A DNA stretch of 64,000 bases from [Mycobacterium] stephanolepidis (GTDB lineage: Bacteria > Actinomycetota > Actinomycetes > Mycobacteriales > Mycobacteriaceae), in assembly GCF_002356335.1 (NCBI RefSeq), contig NZ_AP018165.1, positions 2,046,001 through 2,110,000 on the forward strand. Direction: 5' to 3'. The notes beneath the pieces were generated by a model. It saw only the letters and a program-made list of their open reading frames with translations, did not search any database and was not told where the DNA came from. The position numbers were made by a program, and so were the translations under genes. Shown piece by piece: positions 55,170-64,000 of the stretch; position 1 is the stretch's first letter; each line of letters starts with the position of its first letter.

Positions 55170-57907
55170 CCAGCATCGGAACCCAACTCAGTGCGTTCTC
55201 CCAAGGGCTGAGTTTTGCTCTCGATCCCTTTCAGGTCCGCGCCTGCACGGCGCTGGAAAACGGCCATGGTGTGCTGGTCTGTGCACCCACCGGCGCGGGT
55301 AAGACCATCGTCGGAGAATTCGCGGTGCACCTGGCTCTGGCGGCCGGACGCAAGTGCTTCTACACCACCCCGATCAAGGCGCTGAGTAACCAGAAGTACA
55401 ACGACCTGGTGTCGGTGTACGGACCGGAGAAGGTCGGCCTGCTCACCGGAGACTCCTCGATCAACTCCGATGCTCCGGTGGTGGTGATGACCACCGAGGT
55501 ACTGCGGAACATGCTGTATGCGGATTCACCAGCACTGCATGGTCTTTCGTATGTGGTCATGGACGAGGTGCACTTCCTGGCCGACCGATTCCGCGGTGCG
55601 GTCTGGGAAGAAGTCATTCTGCACCTGCCCGAAGAGGTGGCCCTGGCCAGTCTGTCGGCCACAGTGAGCAACGCCGAAGAATTCGGCGGGTGGATCAAGA
55701 CGGTCCGCGGAGACACCGCCGTCGTGGTCGACGAGACCAGGCCGGTCCCGTTGTGGCAGCACGTCATGGTCGGGCGGCGGCTCTTCGATCTCTTTGATTA
55801 CGACGGCAAGAAGACCGATGTCGACCCGGAGCTCACCCGCTACATAGCCCAGCGGCGCCAGGCCGATCGCTTCGCAGACTTCGACCGCCCACGCCGCCGC
55901 GGTCCCCAAGATCGTGGCGGGCGCCCTCCCACGCTCTATCGCCCGCCGTCGCGACCCGAGGTCATCACCCGGCTCGACGAGGACGGCCTGCTTCCGGCGA
56001 TTACGTTCATCTTTTCTCGTGCTGGTTGCGATGGCGCTGTGGCGCAATGCCTTCGATCCCGGTTGCGCCTCACCACCGAGGAGGACCGGCGGGAGATCGT
56101 CGCCATCATCGACCGCCGCACCGAGGGGCTGCCCGAGGCGGATCTGGATGTGCTCGGCTACTGGCAGTGGCGTGAGGGGCTGCTGCGCGGTATCGCCGCC
56201 CACCATGCGGGCATGCTGCCGGTGTTCCGGCACACCGTCGAGGAACTGTTCACCAAGGGGCTCGTGAAGGCGGTATTTGCTACCGAGACACTGGCATTGG
56301 GTATCAACATGCCCGCGCGCACGGTGGTGCTGGAACGGTTGGTGAAGTTCAACGGGGAGCAGCACGCGGCGTTGACCCCAGGGGAGTACACCCAGTTGAC
56401 CGGGCGGGCGGGCCGACGCGGGATCGACGTCGAGGGACACGCAGTCGTGCTGTGGACGCCCGAGGTGGAACCCGGCGAGATCGCGGGTCTGGCCTCCACG
56501 CGTACCTTCCCGCTACGCAGCTCATTTGCGCCGTCGTACAACATGACGATCAATCTGGTGCACCGGATGGGTCCGGATCCGGCGCGCGAACTGCTGGAGC
56601 GATCCTTCGCACAGTTCCAGGCCGACCGCTCGGTGGTGGGATTGGTCCGCGGTATCGAACGCGGCAAGAAGATGCTGGACGAGATCGCCAAGGAGATTGA
56701 CGGGCACGACGGTGCCGCCCTGGAATATGTCCGGTTACGTGGCAGGCTGTCCGAGCGTGAGCGGGCCGCTGCGCGCAGCTCACGGCTGGCGCGTCGTGGT
56801 GCGGCCAACGATGCCTTGGCCGCCCTCAAGCGCGGCGATGTCATCGCGATACCCCACGGCCGTCGCAACGGAGTGGCCGTGGTGCTGGAGCCGGCCCACG
56901 ACGACGATGACCCGCGTCCGTTGGTGTTGACCGAACATCGTTGGGCCGGAAGGATTTCATCGGCGGACTACTCGGGAACCGCGGAACCGCTCGGATCCAT
57001 CAGCCTGCCCAAGCGTGTCGAGCACCGCCAGCCCAAGGTGCGCCGTGACGTGGCGTCGGCCCTGCGATCGGCGCTGGACGAGGGCCGGGTGCGCAGGCCG
57101 CAACCCGTAAAGGGACGCAAGAACGACCCGGGTGCTGATGGTTCAGATCTTGGCGTCGAGGTCGAACGGCTGCGTCGAGAAATCCGGGAGCATCCGGTGC
57201 ACCACGCTCCCAACCGCGAGGAACTGGCGCGGACGGCCGAGCGCTATCTGCGCATCGAACGCGATAACGCACAACTGCAGAAGAAGGTGTCGGCCGCGAC
57301 CAACTCACTCGCGCGCACTTTTGACCGCATTCTGACGCTGCTGACCGAACGTGGATACGTCCAGGACAGCTCCGAACTCGGCAAGAAGGTGACCAAGGAC
57401 GGCTTGCTGCTGGCCCGCATCTACAGCGAGAGCGATCTGCTGGTGGCCGAATGTCTGCGGCGCGGACTGTGGGCGGGGCTCAAACCCGCGGAACTGGCGG
57501 CCGTGGCATCGGCCGTGCTGTACGAGTCGCGTGGTGACGCGGTATCGGTGACGGGGGAGGCCCCCACCGCGGCACTGCGCGCGGCGCTCGCCGAAACCCA
57601 CCGAGCGCTGGCCCGGTTGCGTCACGACGAACAGCGGCATCAGCTCGCGCCCACCCGCGAGGTCGATGAGGGCTTCGTCGCGGCGGTACACCGATGGGCG
57701 ACCACCGGTGATCTGGCGGCATCGTTGGAGGCGGCCGGTGATACGGGCACCGCGCTACCGGCAGGCGATTTCGTGCGGTGGTGCCGGCAAGTGGTTGATC
57801 TGCTCGACCAGATCAACAAGGCAGCGCCGGATGCCGAGCTGCGCTCGGTGGCGAGGGCCGCGGTCGCCGACGTGCGGCGTGGCGTCGTTGCCGTTGATGG
57901 CACATAA
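55166..57907 (+). CDS. helY: DEAD/DEAH helicase HelY (Ski2/Mtr4-like)
   Basis: A 913-residue Ski2-like helicase, ortholog of M. tuberculosis HelY (Rv2092c, 906 residues). Motifs: [44 protein letters not shown], then domain 2 with [18 protein letters not shown] and [19 protein letters not shown]. The C-terminal DSHCT-type helical domain (from about residue 720) is present. A link to RNA processing is known for the family but untested here. GTG 55166 overlaps the tatC stop. The order tatA-tatC-helY-Rv2091c-like is as in M. tuberculosis. Confidence 0.95.
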   Translation: MTSIGTQLSAFSQGLSFALDPFQVRACTALENGHGVLVCAPTGAGKTIVGEFAVHLALAAGRKCFYTTPIKALSNQKYNDLVSVYGPEKVGLLTGDSSINSDAPVVVMTTEVLRNMLYADSPALHGLSYVVMDEVHFLADRFRGAVWEEVILHLPEEVALASLSATVSNAEEFGGWIKTVRGDTAVVVDETRPVPLWQHVMVGRRLFDLFDYDGKKTDVDPELTRYIAQRRQADRFADFDRPRRRGPQDRGGRPPTLYRPPSRPEVITRLDEDGLLPAITFIFSRAGCDGAVAQCLRSRLRLTTEEDRREIVAIIDRRTEGLPEADLDVLGYWQWREGLLRGIAAHHAGMLPVFRHTVEELFTKGLVKAVFATETLALGINMPARTVVLERLVKFNGEQHAALTPGEYTQLTGRAGRRGIDVEGHAVVLWTPEVEPGEIAGLASTRTFPLRSSFAPSYNMTINLVHRMGPDPARELLERSFAQFQADRSVVGLVRGIERGKKMLDEIAKEIDGHDGAALEYVRLRGRLSERERAAARSSRLARRGAANDALAALKRGDVIAIPHGRRNGVAVVLEPAHDDDDPRPLVLTEHRWAGRISSADYSGTAEPLGSISLPKRVEHRQPKVRRDVASALRSALDEGRVRRPQPVKGRKNDPGADGSDLGVEVERLRREIREHPVHHAPNREELARTAERYLRIERDNAQLQKKVSAATNSLARTFDRILTLLTERGYVQDSSELGKKVTKDGLLLARIYSESDLLVAECLRRGLWAGLKPAELAAVASAVLYESRGDAVSVTGEAPTAALRAALAETHRALARLRHDEQRHQLAPTREVDEGFVAAVHRWATTGDLAASLEAAGDTGTALPAGDFVRWCRQVVDLLDQINKAAPDAELRSVARAAVADVRRGVVAVDGT

Positions 57908-57986
57908 CGACGAGCAAACGCTAAGGTGGAGCGTCAGCACCCTCTTACACACCGGTAAGTAATAAAGTCGCGACACGGGAGGAACG

Positions 57987-58697
57987 ATGAGCGGTCCACA
58001 GGGAACCGAACCTGGCGGACAGTGGGCGCCCCAACCTGGGCAAGGCCAAGAGCCGTGGCAGACACCGCAATCCTCAGATCCGGCACAGCAGGGTGAACCG
58101 AGTTGGCAGCAGCCCGCCTATGGTCAGGGCCAGCAGTATCCGCAGTACCAGCAGCCGGGTTTCCCGGGCGGTGGATTCGGGGATCCGAGCCAGTTCGGCC
58201 AGCAGCCCGGTCAGCAGGGGTTTGGTGAGCCGAGCCAGTTCGGCCAGCCCGGCGCCTACGGCCAGCCGGGACAGTACGGCCAGCAGGGTGGATACCCGGG
58301 CCAGTACGGACAGCAGCAGGGACAGCCGTTCCCGCAGTTCGGCGCCGGAAAGCCGCAGCGTTCCACCAAGACCATCGCGATCATCGGCGGTATCGTCGCG
58401 GCCGCGGTGATCCTGATCGTGGTGCTGGTTACCGCCTTCCTGGCCCCCGGCTGGGCCATGACCACAACCCTGGACGTCAACAAGGCGCAGGAGGGTGTGA
58501 CCAAGGTTCTCACCGACGAAACCAATGGCTACGGCGCCAAGAACGTCAAGGACGTCAAGTGCAATGACGGCCAGAACCCCGAGGTGAAGAAGGGCGCCAC
58601 CTTCAGCTGCGATGTCAGCATCGACGGCACCAAGCGACAGGTCACCGTGACCTTCCAGAACGACAAGGGCACCTACGAAGTCGGCCGCCCCAAGTAG
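57987..58697 (+). CDS. membrane-anchored DUF4333 protein (Rv2091c-like)
   Basis: A 236-residue protein. Residues 1-120 are Gln/Gly/Pro/Tyr-rich with repeated S-Q-F-G-Q and G-Q-Y-G-Q units, likely disordered in the cytoplasm. One membrane helix follows ([20 protein letters not shown]). The external C-terminal domain (about 160-236) has two cysteines, VKCNDG and FSCDVSI, the pattern of DUF4333 and of Rv2091c. Function unknown. GGGAGGA at 57977-57983 precedes ATG 57987. It ends before a perfect two-way terminator. Confidence 0.88.
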   Translation: MSGPQGTEPGGQWAPQPGQGQEPWQTPQSSDPAQQGEPSWQQPAYGQGQQYPQYQQPGFPGGGFGDPSQFGQQPGQQGFGEPSQFGQPGAYGQPGQYGQQGGYPGQYGQQQGQPFPQFGAGKPQRSTKTIAIIGGIVAAAVILIVVLVTAFLAPGWAMTTTLDVNKAQEGVTKVLTDETNGYGAKNVKDVKCNDGQNPEVKKGATFSCDVSIDGTKRQVTVTFQNDKGTYEVGRPK

Positions 58698-58710
58698 ATC
58701 GTTTCTCGCG

Positions 58711-58748
58711 AAAACGCCGAGTGTTGCCATCCGCACACTCGGCGTTTT
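58711..58748. terminator. perfect bidirectional intrinsic terminator
   Basis: AAAACGCCGAGTGT (58711-58724) and ACACTCGGCGTTTT (58735-58748) form a perfect 14-base stem with a 10-base loop. There is a T-run on the right and, read on the other strand, on the left. It sits between the convergent DUF4333 and exonuclease genes and is the clearest classical terminator in the window. Confidence 0.9.
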
Positions 58749-58760
58749 TGCGTTCTCGAC

Positions 58761-59732
58761 CTAAGGCTGGGGCAGCGCGTCCAATGCCTTCTGCAGGCGC
58801 GTGATCGCCGACCCGATCCCCAGCTCGGCACCCAGTTCGGCGACCCGCTGCGGATCGCGGGCGGCCAGCGGCAGCGCATCGCTGTCCCGATCGATGGTGA
58901 CCGGCGCATCCACGGCCACCCGGACCACCGGCTCGGCGGCCGCGATGTAGTCGACCGAGGCCTGCAGCTTGGCGCGAACCGCCTTGGCCAGCCCTGATTT
59001 TGGATCATCGGCCGCGGCGAGGATGCCGGTCAGCGAGTGGTGCTCGGCCAGAAGCTTGGCGGCGGTCTTCTCGCCCACCCCGGCAACACCGGGCAGACCG
59101 TCGGATGGGTCACCGCGCAGCAGGGCCAGCTCGGCGTACGCCGAGCCGGCACGCTCGACGGGCACGCCGTACTGCTCGGACACCTCCACCGGTCCGAACA
59201 ATGTGGCCTTGGCGAACCCGCGCCCCATATAGAAGACGCGAACAGGCACCGGGGCATCGGTAACCACCTGCAGTAGGTCACGGTCCCCGCTGACAACGAT
59301 CACCGGGTCGCGCCGCTCGGCCGCCGCGAGGGTGCCCAAGACGTCGTCGGCCTCGAATCCCGGGGCGCCGGCGGACGCGATGCCGAACGCATCCAGCATT
59401 TCGGCGATCATGTCGACCTGGGGTGTCAGGTCGTCGGGCACCTCTTCGACATCGACGGCTCCGTCGGGCTCCTCCGCGACCACACGATGCGCCTTGTACG
59501 ACGGAATCGCGGCAACCCGCCAGGCCGGTCGCCAGTCCAGATCCAGACACACCACAAGCCGATGCGGCCGATGCAGCGTGATGAGCTGGGAGATGGTGTC
59601 GAGGAAGCCGCGGACCGCGTTGACGGGTCGGCCATCGGGAGACTTGATGGAATCCGGGACGCCAAAATATGAACGGAACCACAGGCTGGCTCCATCGAGG
59701 AGCAGGACGGGTCGGTGGAGGTCTTCTGACAC
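58761..59732 (-). CDS. 5'-3' exonuclease (Pol I N-domain-like)
   Basis: A 323-residue nuclease of the 5'-nuclease/FEN family, like M. tuberculosis Rv2090, standing apart from DNA polymerase I. Metal-binding aspartates lie in [39 protein letters not shown] and GDPSDGLPG. The helix-hairpin-helix [17 protein letters not shown] binds DNA. It is expected to trim 5' flaps or RNA primers (family knowledge). GTG 59732 is chosen because TAGGTT lies seven bases upstream on its strand, giving a leaderless start back-to-back with pepE. Confidence 0.9.
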   Translation of the reverse strand: MSEDLHRPVLLLDGASLWFRSYFGVPDSIKSPDGRPVNAVRGFLDTISQLITLHRPHRLVVCLDLDWRPAWRVAAIPSYKAHRVVAEEPDGAVDVEEVPDDLTPQVDMIAEMLDAFGIASAGAPGFEADDVLGTLAAAERRDPVIVVSGDRDLLQVVTDAPVPVRVFYMGRGFAKATLFGPVEVSEQYGVPVERAGSAYAELALLRGDPSDGLPGVAGVGEKTAAKLLAEHHSLTGILAAADDPKSGLAKAVRAKLQASVDYIAAAEPVVRVAVDAPVTIDRDSDALPLAARDPQRVAELGAELGIGSAITRLQKALDALPQP

Positions 59733-59739
59733 GGCACTC

Positions 59740-59758
59740 AACCTATGCCAGATAGCCT
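59740..59758. promoter_or_regulatory. back-to-back promoters of exonuclease and pepE
   Basis: On the minus strand TAGGTT (plus 59740-59745) serves the exonuclease, and on the plus strand TAGCCT (59753-59758) serves pepE. Each lies seven bases from its start codon. Only 33 bases separate the two start codons, so each -35 region falls across the other promoter. Confidence 0.55.
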
Positions 59759-59765
59759 GGACCGT

Positions 59766-60905
59766 ATGGCACCCCAGCGTTTTGAATCCGATGTGTACAC
59801 CAACCGCCTGCAACGTGCCGCTCAGGAGGCCGCGACGGCCGGGGTGGCGGGCTTGGTGGTCACACCCGGATACGACCTGAGATATCTGACCGGCTCACGC
59901 GCGCAGACATTCGAGCGGCTCACCGCGTTGGTGGTGCCTGCCTCGGGAACGCCCACCGTGATCGCACCGCGGATGGAGCTTGCGGCGCTGCAGGATTCGG
60001 CGATCGGCGACCTCGGCATCCCGATCAGCGACTGGGTGGACGGGGAGAACCCCTATGAGCTGGTACGTGCGGCGTTGGGTTCCCGCGATGGTGCGCTGCC
60101 GGGCGCCATCGCCGTCACCGAGTCCATGCCCGCACTGCATCTACTCCCGCTGACAGAATTGATCGGGACCGTGCCGATACTGGCCACCGGTGTGCTGCGC
60201 CGACTGCGCATGGTCAAGGACGCCTCGGAGATCGATGCCCTGCGCAAGGCCGGGGCTGCCATCGATCGCGTACACGCGCTGGTGCCCGAACTGCTGGTGC
60301 CGGGGCGCACGGAGGCGCAGGTGGCCGCTGATATCGCTGAAGCGATTGTGGCCGAGGGGCATTCGGAGGTCGCCTTCATCATTGTCGGATCCGGTCCGCA
60401 CGGGGCCGACCCGCACCACGAATGCTCCGAACGGGAGCTGCAGACCGGGGACATCGTGGTGGTGGACATCGGCGGCAGCTACGAGCCCGGTTACAACTCA
60501 GACAGCACGCGTACCTACAGCATTGGTGAGCCCGACCCCGATGTGGCTCACCGGATTTCAATTCTGGAGCAGGCGCAGCAGGCGGCCGTTCGGGCGGCTC
60601 GGCCCGGCGTGAGCGCCCAATCGGTGGATGCCGCCGCGCGCCGCGTTCTCGTCGAGGCGGGGATGGGTGAGGCGTTCGTACATCGCACCGGACACGGCAT
60701 CGGATTGTCGGTACACGAGGAGCCGTACATCGTGGCGGGCAACGATCTGATCCTGGAACCGGGCATGGCCTTCAGCATCGAGCCGGGTGTGTACTTCCCG
60801 GGCCTATGGGGCGCACGAATCGAGGACATCGTCGTCGTGACCGAAAATGGTTGCGAGTCGGTGAATTCCCGGCCGCACGGCCTGACGGTGGTGCCTACTC
60901 GGTAG
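59766..60905 (+). CDS. pepE: Xaa-Pro dipeptidase (M24 peptidase) PepE
   Basis: A 379-residue metallopeptidase, ortholog of M. tuberculosis PepE (Rv2089c, 375 residues). The five metal ligands are visible: Asp in [12 protein letters not shown], Asp in NSDSTRTYS, His in [15 protein letters not shown], Glu in [10 protein letters not shown] and Glu in ARIEDIVVV. The N-terminal creatinase-like domain holds [28 protein letters not shown]. It removes an N-terminal residue before proline in short peptides. ATG 59766 matches the M. tuberculosis start and a leaderless promoter; ATG 59745 would add seven residues. It overlaps the end of the convergent reductase gene by 11 bases. Confidence 0.95.
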   Translation: MAPQRFESDVYTNRLQRAAQEAATAGVAGLVVTPGYDLRYLTGSRAQTFERLTALVVPASGTPTVIAPRMELAALQDSAIGDLGIPISDWVDGENPYELVRAALGSRDGALPGAIAVTESMPALHLLPLTELIGTVPILATGVLRRLRMVKDASEIDALRKAGAAIDRVHALVPELLVPGRTEAQVAADIAEAIVAEGHSEVAFIIVGSGPHGADPHHECSERELQTGDIVVVDIGGSYEPGYNSDSTRTYSIGEPDPDVAHRISILEQAQQAAVRAARPGVSAQSVDAAARRVLVEAGMGEAFVHRTGHGIGLSVHEEPYIVAGNDLILEPGMAFSIEPGVYFPGLWGARIEDIVVVTENGCESVNSRPHGLTVVPTR

Positions 60906-61320
60906 GGGCGTCGCCGCGGTTCAGCAGATCAGAGGAGCCCAGCACCCGCTCGATCTTGACCTCGATGACCACCCGCTGCGGGTTCACCCGCGGGGTGCGA
61001 TAGCGCTGCGCGTAACGCAGCTCGGCGTCGCGCACCGCCTCTTTGTCGGTGACGACAGTGGCCGAGCCCTCCAGGGAGAGCCAGCGGGCGCCGTCCACCT
61101 GACTCAGTACCGCGAGGCCTCCGCGCTCGGCGTTGACCGCTTTCTGTGACCCGCCGGTGGTGATGACCCGCGCGATGTGGGTGACTGGGTCAAAAGTGAA
61201 GCCGACAGCCACCACGTGCGGACTGTTGTCCTGGCGCAAGGTGGTCAGCATCGCAAGATGGCGCTCGGACAGAAACGCCAGCGCATCATCGGTAAGTCGA
61301 GTTGTAGGGGTGTTCGGCAT
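60895..61320 (-). CDS. F420-dependent reductase (Rv2074-like FDOR-B)
   Basis: A 141-residue split-barrel protein almost identical in its blocks to M. tuberculosis Rv2074, characterised as an F420H2-dependent biliverdin reductase. [50 protein letters not shown] and [10 protein letters not shown] make up the F420-binding barrel. It is soluble and dimeric by family. ATG 61320 lies eight bases after TAGCGT on its strand, so it is probably leaderless and divergent from the SDR gene. Neighbours SDR, cobL and cobM are as in M. tuberculosis Rv2071c-Rv2074. Confidence 0.93.
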   Translation of the reverse strand: MPNTPTTRLTDDALAFLSERHLAMLTTLRQDNSPHVVAVGFTFDPVTHIARVITTGGSQKAVNAERGGLAVLSQVDGARWLSLEGSATVVTDKEAVRDAELRYAQRYRTPRVNPQRVVIEVKIERVLGSSDLLNRGDAPTE

Positions 61321-61328
61321 CAACTCTC

Positions 61329-61348
61329 ACGCTAGCGCAGGACATAAT
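61329..61348. promoter_or_regulatory. back-to-back promoters of F420 reductase and SDR
   Basis: TAGCGT on the minus strand (plus 61329-61334) precedes the reductase start by eight bases. CATAAT on the plus strand (61343-61348) precedes GTG 61356 of the SDR gene by seven. The start codons are 35 bases apart, the same compact arrangement as at 59733-59765. Confidence 0.5.
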
Positions 61349-61355
61349 CGCTGAC

Positions 61356-62147
61356 GTGACCGACACGGTGCGACACTCCGGCCAGCTTGGGGATGATCCG
61401 CTTGCGGGAAGATCGTCGACGGTGGTGATCTTCGGTGGACGCAGCGAAATCGGACTTGAGGTGGCTACTCGTCTCGCCGCCGGAAACACCGTGGTACTCG
61501 CGGCGCGCCGGGCCGGTGATCTGCACGACGAGGAACGACGTATCCGCGACGCCGGGGCCGTTGCCGTCGACTGCGTCGAGTTCGACGCCGACCGGCTCGA
61601 TACCCACGAATCGGTGCTGGCCGCACTCGCCGAGCGGCATGGAGCCATCGACGTGGCGGTACTCGCGTTTGGACTGCTGGGCGATCAGGAGCGGGCGGAA
61701 ACCGATGCCGGCCACGCGGCGGCGATCGTCCACATCGACTACGTGGCACAGGTGGCGTTGTTGACTCAGCTGGCCGTGCGCATGCGTGGCGCCGGACGCG
61801 GCGCGCTGGTGGTGTTCTCCTCGATCGCCGGATGGCGAGTACGGCGTGCCAATTACGTGTATGGATCGGCCAAGGCGGGGCTCGACGGTTTCGCCAGTGG
61901 GCTCGCCGACGCCCTGCACGGTTCCGGCGTGCACTTGTTGATCGCGCGCCCCGGCTTCGTGATCGGGCGGATGGCGGCGGGCATGTCACCGGCACCATTG
62001 GCGAGCACACCGCCCCAGGTGGCGGAGGCGACCGTGCGCGCGCTGCGCAGCGGGAAGCGCACGGTGTGGATTCCGCGTGCGCTGGGAACGCTCGCATTCA
62101 TCATGCGATGGGTACCGTCAGCTATATGGCGCAGGATGCCGCGGTGA
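61356..62147 (+). CDS. short-chain dehydrogenase/reductase (Rv2073c-like)
   Basis: A 263-residue SDR. The cofactor loop is VVIFGGRSEIGLEVATRLA (G-x3-x-x-G form) and AARR favours NADP. The catalytic serine is in LVVFSSIAGWRVRRA and the Tyr-x3-Lys in NYVYGSAKAG. The pattern resembles DprE2-like reductases of mycobacteria, but the true DprE2 locus is elsewhere in known genomes, so substrate is open. GTG 61356 lacks a ribosome site and follows CATAAT at leaderless spacing. The stop overlaps GTG of cobL. Confidence 0.9.
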   Translation: MTDTVRHSGQLGDDPLAGRSSTVVIFGGRSEIGLEVATRLAAGNTVVLAARRAGDLHDEERRIRDAGAVAVDCVEFDADRLDTHESVLAALAERHGAIDVAVLAFGLLGDQERAETDAGHAAAIVHIDYVAQVALLTQLAVRMRGAGRGALVVFSSIAGWRVRRANYVYGSAKAGLDGFASGLADALHGSGVHLLIARPGFVIGRMAAGMSPAPLASTPPQVAEATVRALRSGKRTVWIPRALGTLAFIMRWVPSAIWRRMPR

Positions 62148-63328
62148 TTACCGTGATCGGGATAGGTGCGGACGGTGTCGACGGACTATCCATGCATTCC
62201 CGCCGTGAATTGCAGCGCGCCTCAATAATATTCGGTTCATTACGCCAGCTGGAACTGCTGGCCGAGGAATCTCTGGCGGCCGAGTGTCGGGTATGGCCTT
62301 CGCCACTGTTGCCCGCGTTGCCCACCATGTTCGATGGTCTCGGCAACGTCCACGTGCTTGCCAGCGGCGACCCGATGCTGCATGGCATCGGCACCACGCT
62401 GATCCGGCTCTTCGGCCCGGATCGGGTGCGCGTGTTACCGCATGTGTCCAGTGTGTCGTTGGCCTGCGCCCGAATGGGTTGGGCGGTGAACGATGTGGAG
62501 ATCATCAGCCTGGTCAATACGCAGGCAGCCGCCGCACTGCGATACGGCGGTCGGGCGATCGTGCTCAGCCGCAACGCGGATACTCCGGCTGAGCTGGCGC
62601 GGACCCTGGCCGATTCCGAGCTGGGTGACTCACTGTTGACGGTGTGGGAACAGTTGGGTGGCGCGGCAGAGATCCATGTGGAAGGGGTTGCTCGCGAGTG
62701 GGGCCATTCACCCGGTCATGCATTGAATGTCATTGCTGTGGAATATGTTCCGGGGGTAGGAGTAGCGGTGCTGCCACTGGTTGCGGGGCTGTCCGAGGAC
62801 GTTTTCGAACATGACGGGCAGATCACCAAGCGCGAGATCCGGGCGGTCACGCTGGCATCACTCGCGCCGCGGCCGGGTCAGCGGCTTTGGGACGTGGGCG
62901 CCGGGTCGGGCAGTATCGCGATCGAATGGTCCCGCAGTGGCGCCGGCTGTAGCGCCTCGGCCTTCGAGATCAAGCCATCGCGACGGGCCGCGATCGTGGC
63001 CAACGCGACGAAATTCGGCGTAGACGTCGAGTGTTTCGCCGCCGCGCCCGGCGATTTCGACAGGGCCTGCCCTCCGGACGTGATCTTCGTCGGCGGTGGT
63101 GTGACCAATGCCGGGCTGCTGGAGGCGTGCTGGGAGCGGCTGCCGAGCGGGGGCCGGATTGTCGTCAACGCGGTCACCGCGGAGTCCGAAGCGCTGCTAT
63201 TGCACTGGTATTCCCGCCATGGGGGAGAGCTGCACCGGTACCGCGTGGAGGACGCGGCTCCGCTCGGAGCCTTTACCAGCTGGAGATCCCGGCTGCCCGT
63301 GGCTCAATGGACCGGGGAAAAGCCATGA
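62144..63328 (+). CDS. cobL: precorrin-6Y C5,15-methyltransferase CobL
   Basis: A 394-residue fused enzyme of aerobic cobalamin synthesis. It methylates precorrin-6B at C5 and C15 and removes the C12 acetate carboxyl. The N-terminal CbiE-like domain begins VIGIGADGVDGLS with VLASGDPMLHGIGTTLIRLFG. The C-terminal CbiT-like domain has LWDVGAGSGSIAIEWSRSG and VIFVGGGVTNAGLLEACWERLPSGGRIVVNAVT. GTG 62144 is chosen because it overlaps the SDR stop (GTGA) and matches the CobL N terminus; ATG 62126 is possible. It overlaps cobM by four bases. Confidence 0.95.
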   Translation: MITVIGIGADGVDGLSMHSRRELQRASIIFGSLRQLELLAEESLAAECRVWPSPLLPALPTMFDGLGNVHVLASGDPMLHGIGTTLIRLFGPDRVRVLPHVSSVSLACARMGWAVNDVEIISLVNTQAAAALRYGGRAIVLSRNADTPAELARTLADSELGDSLLTVWEQLGGAAEIHVEGVAREWGHSPGHALNVIAVEYVPGVGVAVLPLVAGLSEDVFEHDGQITKREIRAVTLASLAPRPGQRLWDVGAGSGSIAIEWSRSGAGCSASAFEIKPSRRAAIVANATKFGVDVECFAAAPGDFDRACPPDVIFVGGGVTNAGLLEACWERLPSGGRIVVNAVTAESEALLLHWYSRHGGELHRYRVEDAAPLGAFTSWRSRLPVAQWTGEKP

Positions 63329-64000
63329 CCGTCTACTTCATCGGTGCGGGACCGGGCGCCGCCGACCTCATCACGGTGCGCGGGCAGCGGATTCTGCAGC
63401 GGTGCATGGTGTGCCTGTACGCCGGATCGATCATGCCGCCCGACCTTCTGGAGGTATGCCCACCCGACGCCCGAATCATCGACACCGGCCCACTGACCTT
63501 GGATGCCATTATCGAGGAGATATCCAGTGCTGACGCACAGGGATTGGATGTCGCCAGGCTGCACTCGGGCGACCCTTCGCTGTACAGCGCGGTGGCCGAG
63601 CAGTGCCGCCGACTCGATGCCCTTGGCATTGGCCACGAGATCGTCCCGGGTGTCCCGGCCTTCGCCGCGGCCGCGGCGGCATTGGGCACCGAGCTGACCG
63701 TTCCCGGTGTCGCGCAGACCGTGACGATCACCCGGGTCTCGACGCTGTCCACCGCGATGCCCGCCGGTGAGGATTTGCGCTCACTGTCGGTGCCGGGGGC
63801 GACGCTGGCGTTGCACCTGGCGGCGGCTCAAATCGACAATGTGGTAGCCGATCTCGTCGCCGGCGGGTATCCGCCGGGCACGCCGGCCGCTGTCGTGGCA
63901 TATGCCAGCTGGCCATCCGAGATCATCCTTCGTGGCACTCTCGCGGACATTGCCGGGCAGATGAAACAAGCGGGCGTGACCAAGACGGCGGTCATCTTCG
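63325..64000 (+). CDS. cobM: precorrin-4 C11-methyltransferase CobM (3' truncated by window)
   Basis: The first 225 residues of CobM, a SAM-dependent tetrapyrrole methyltransferase acting two steps before CobL in the cobalamin ring pathway. TVYFIGAGPGAADLITVRGQRIL is the family N terminus, with YAGSIMPPDLLEVCPPDARIIDT and RLHSGDPSLYSAVAEQCRRL as the substrate and SAM loops, and VVPGVPAF-type block (EIVPGVPAFAAAAAALG). ATG 63325 is in ATGA with the cobL stop. It runs off the right edge with about 25 residues missing. Confidence 0.96.
   Translation, partial: MTVYFIGAGPGAADLITVRGQRILQRCMVCLYAGSIMPPDLLEVCPPDARIIDTGPLTLDAIIEEISSADAQGLDVARLHSGDPSLYSAVAEQCRRLDALGIGHEIVPGVPAFAAAAAALGTELTVPGVAQTVTITRVSTLSTAMPAGEDLRSLSVPGATLALHLAAAQIDNVVADLVAGGYPPGTPAAVVAYASWPSEIILRGTLADIAGQMKQAGVTKTAVIF

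Noticed and set aside
58090..58340. Repeated CAG/GGC-rich units
   Set aside because: They encode the Gln/Gly/Pro/Tyr-rich cytoplasmic segment of the DUF4333 protein and are explained by low-complexity coding sequence.
61045..61053. TTGTCGGTG, matching the first half of the PafBC-dependent (RecA-NDp) promoter
   Set aside because: It lies inside the F420-reductase gene, antisense to it, and lacks the TANNNT element at the required distance. No complete motif was seen before pafA, pafB or the RecB-like nuclease.

Overview
The window is high-GC chromosomal DNA from a mycobacterium. The proteins and gene order best fit the rapidly growing Mycobacteroides group (M. abscessus/chelonae relatives). 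Evidence includes Pup with a GGQ tail, Mpa/Dop/PafA/PafBC, SigL with RslA, DesA3, an MTB12-type antigen, an F420-dependent Rv2074-like enzyme, and cobL-cobM beside pepE and helY in the same relative order as M. tuberculosis Rv2071c to Rv2119. The species is an inference; no rRNA or tRNA gene is present to settle it. I recognise no transposase, integrase, CRISPR array or plasmid gene, and no gene-free stretch exceeds about 270 bases.

Layout. (1) 1-11642: the end of the complex I operon, a possible nuoE tail and then nuoF-G-H-I-J-K-L-M-N, almost every junction a 4-base stop/start overlap, closing in a hairpin-rich region. (2) 11781-22298: lipid genes. A DesA3-type membrane desaturase and a DesA1/A2-type acyl-ACP desaturase 9.5 kb apart share a near-identical palindromic operator. 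Between them lie an orphan YrbE-like permease, a P450/SnoaL-like pair with a divergent TetR regulator, a MOSC protein, a thioesterase, a RecB-like nuclease and a CocE-type hydrolase. (3) 22320-28002: DEAD-box helicase, tRNA m1A58 methyltransferase TrmI, two tandem MTB12/LppK-family exported proteins, and the proteasomal ATPase Mpa. (4) 28012-37688: an accessory block bracketed by two LCM-type methyltransferases. Its core is sigL-rslA plus a four-gene operon (ThDP enzyme, SRPBCC protein, KAS III-like protein, HisC-like aminotransferase). Both sigL and the operon are preceded by the same TGAACC-N16-CGTGTA promoter. (5) 37781-41204: dop, pup, prcB, prcA. (6) 41341-50261: a second accessory block with a type VII secretion substrate pair, a sulfonate/taurine-type ABC importer, a 61-residue HTH-like protein, a frameshifted ankyrin gene, an amidase and a GT4 glycosyltransferase. 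(7) 50428-64000: pafA, pafB, pafC, tatA, tatC, helY, a DUF4333 protein, a 5'-3' exonuclease, pepE, an F420-dependent reductase, an SDR, cobL and a cut-off cobM.

How they work together. Complex I feeds electrons from NADH to menaquinone. Dop and PafA control Pup tagging, and Mpa feeds tagged proteins to PrcBA. PafBC is the DNA-damage transcriptional activator encoded next to pafA. TatAC exports folded proteins. The least explained system is the SigL-linked operon at 32324-36786, which looks like a small-molecule or lipid-modifying pathway whose KAS III member lacks the usual catalytic histidine. A recurring promoter layout (a TANNNT-like -10 box six to eight bases before an ATG or GTG) suggests many genes here, including dop, pafA and pafB, make leaderless mRNAs.
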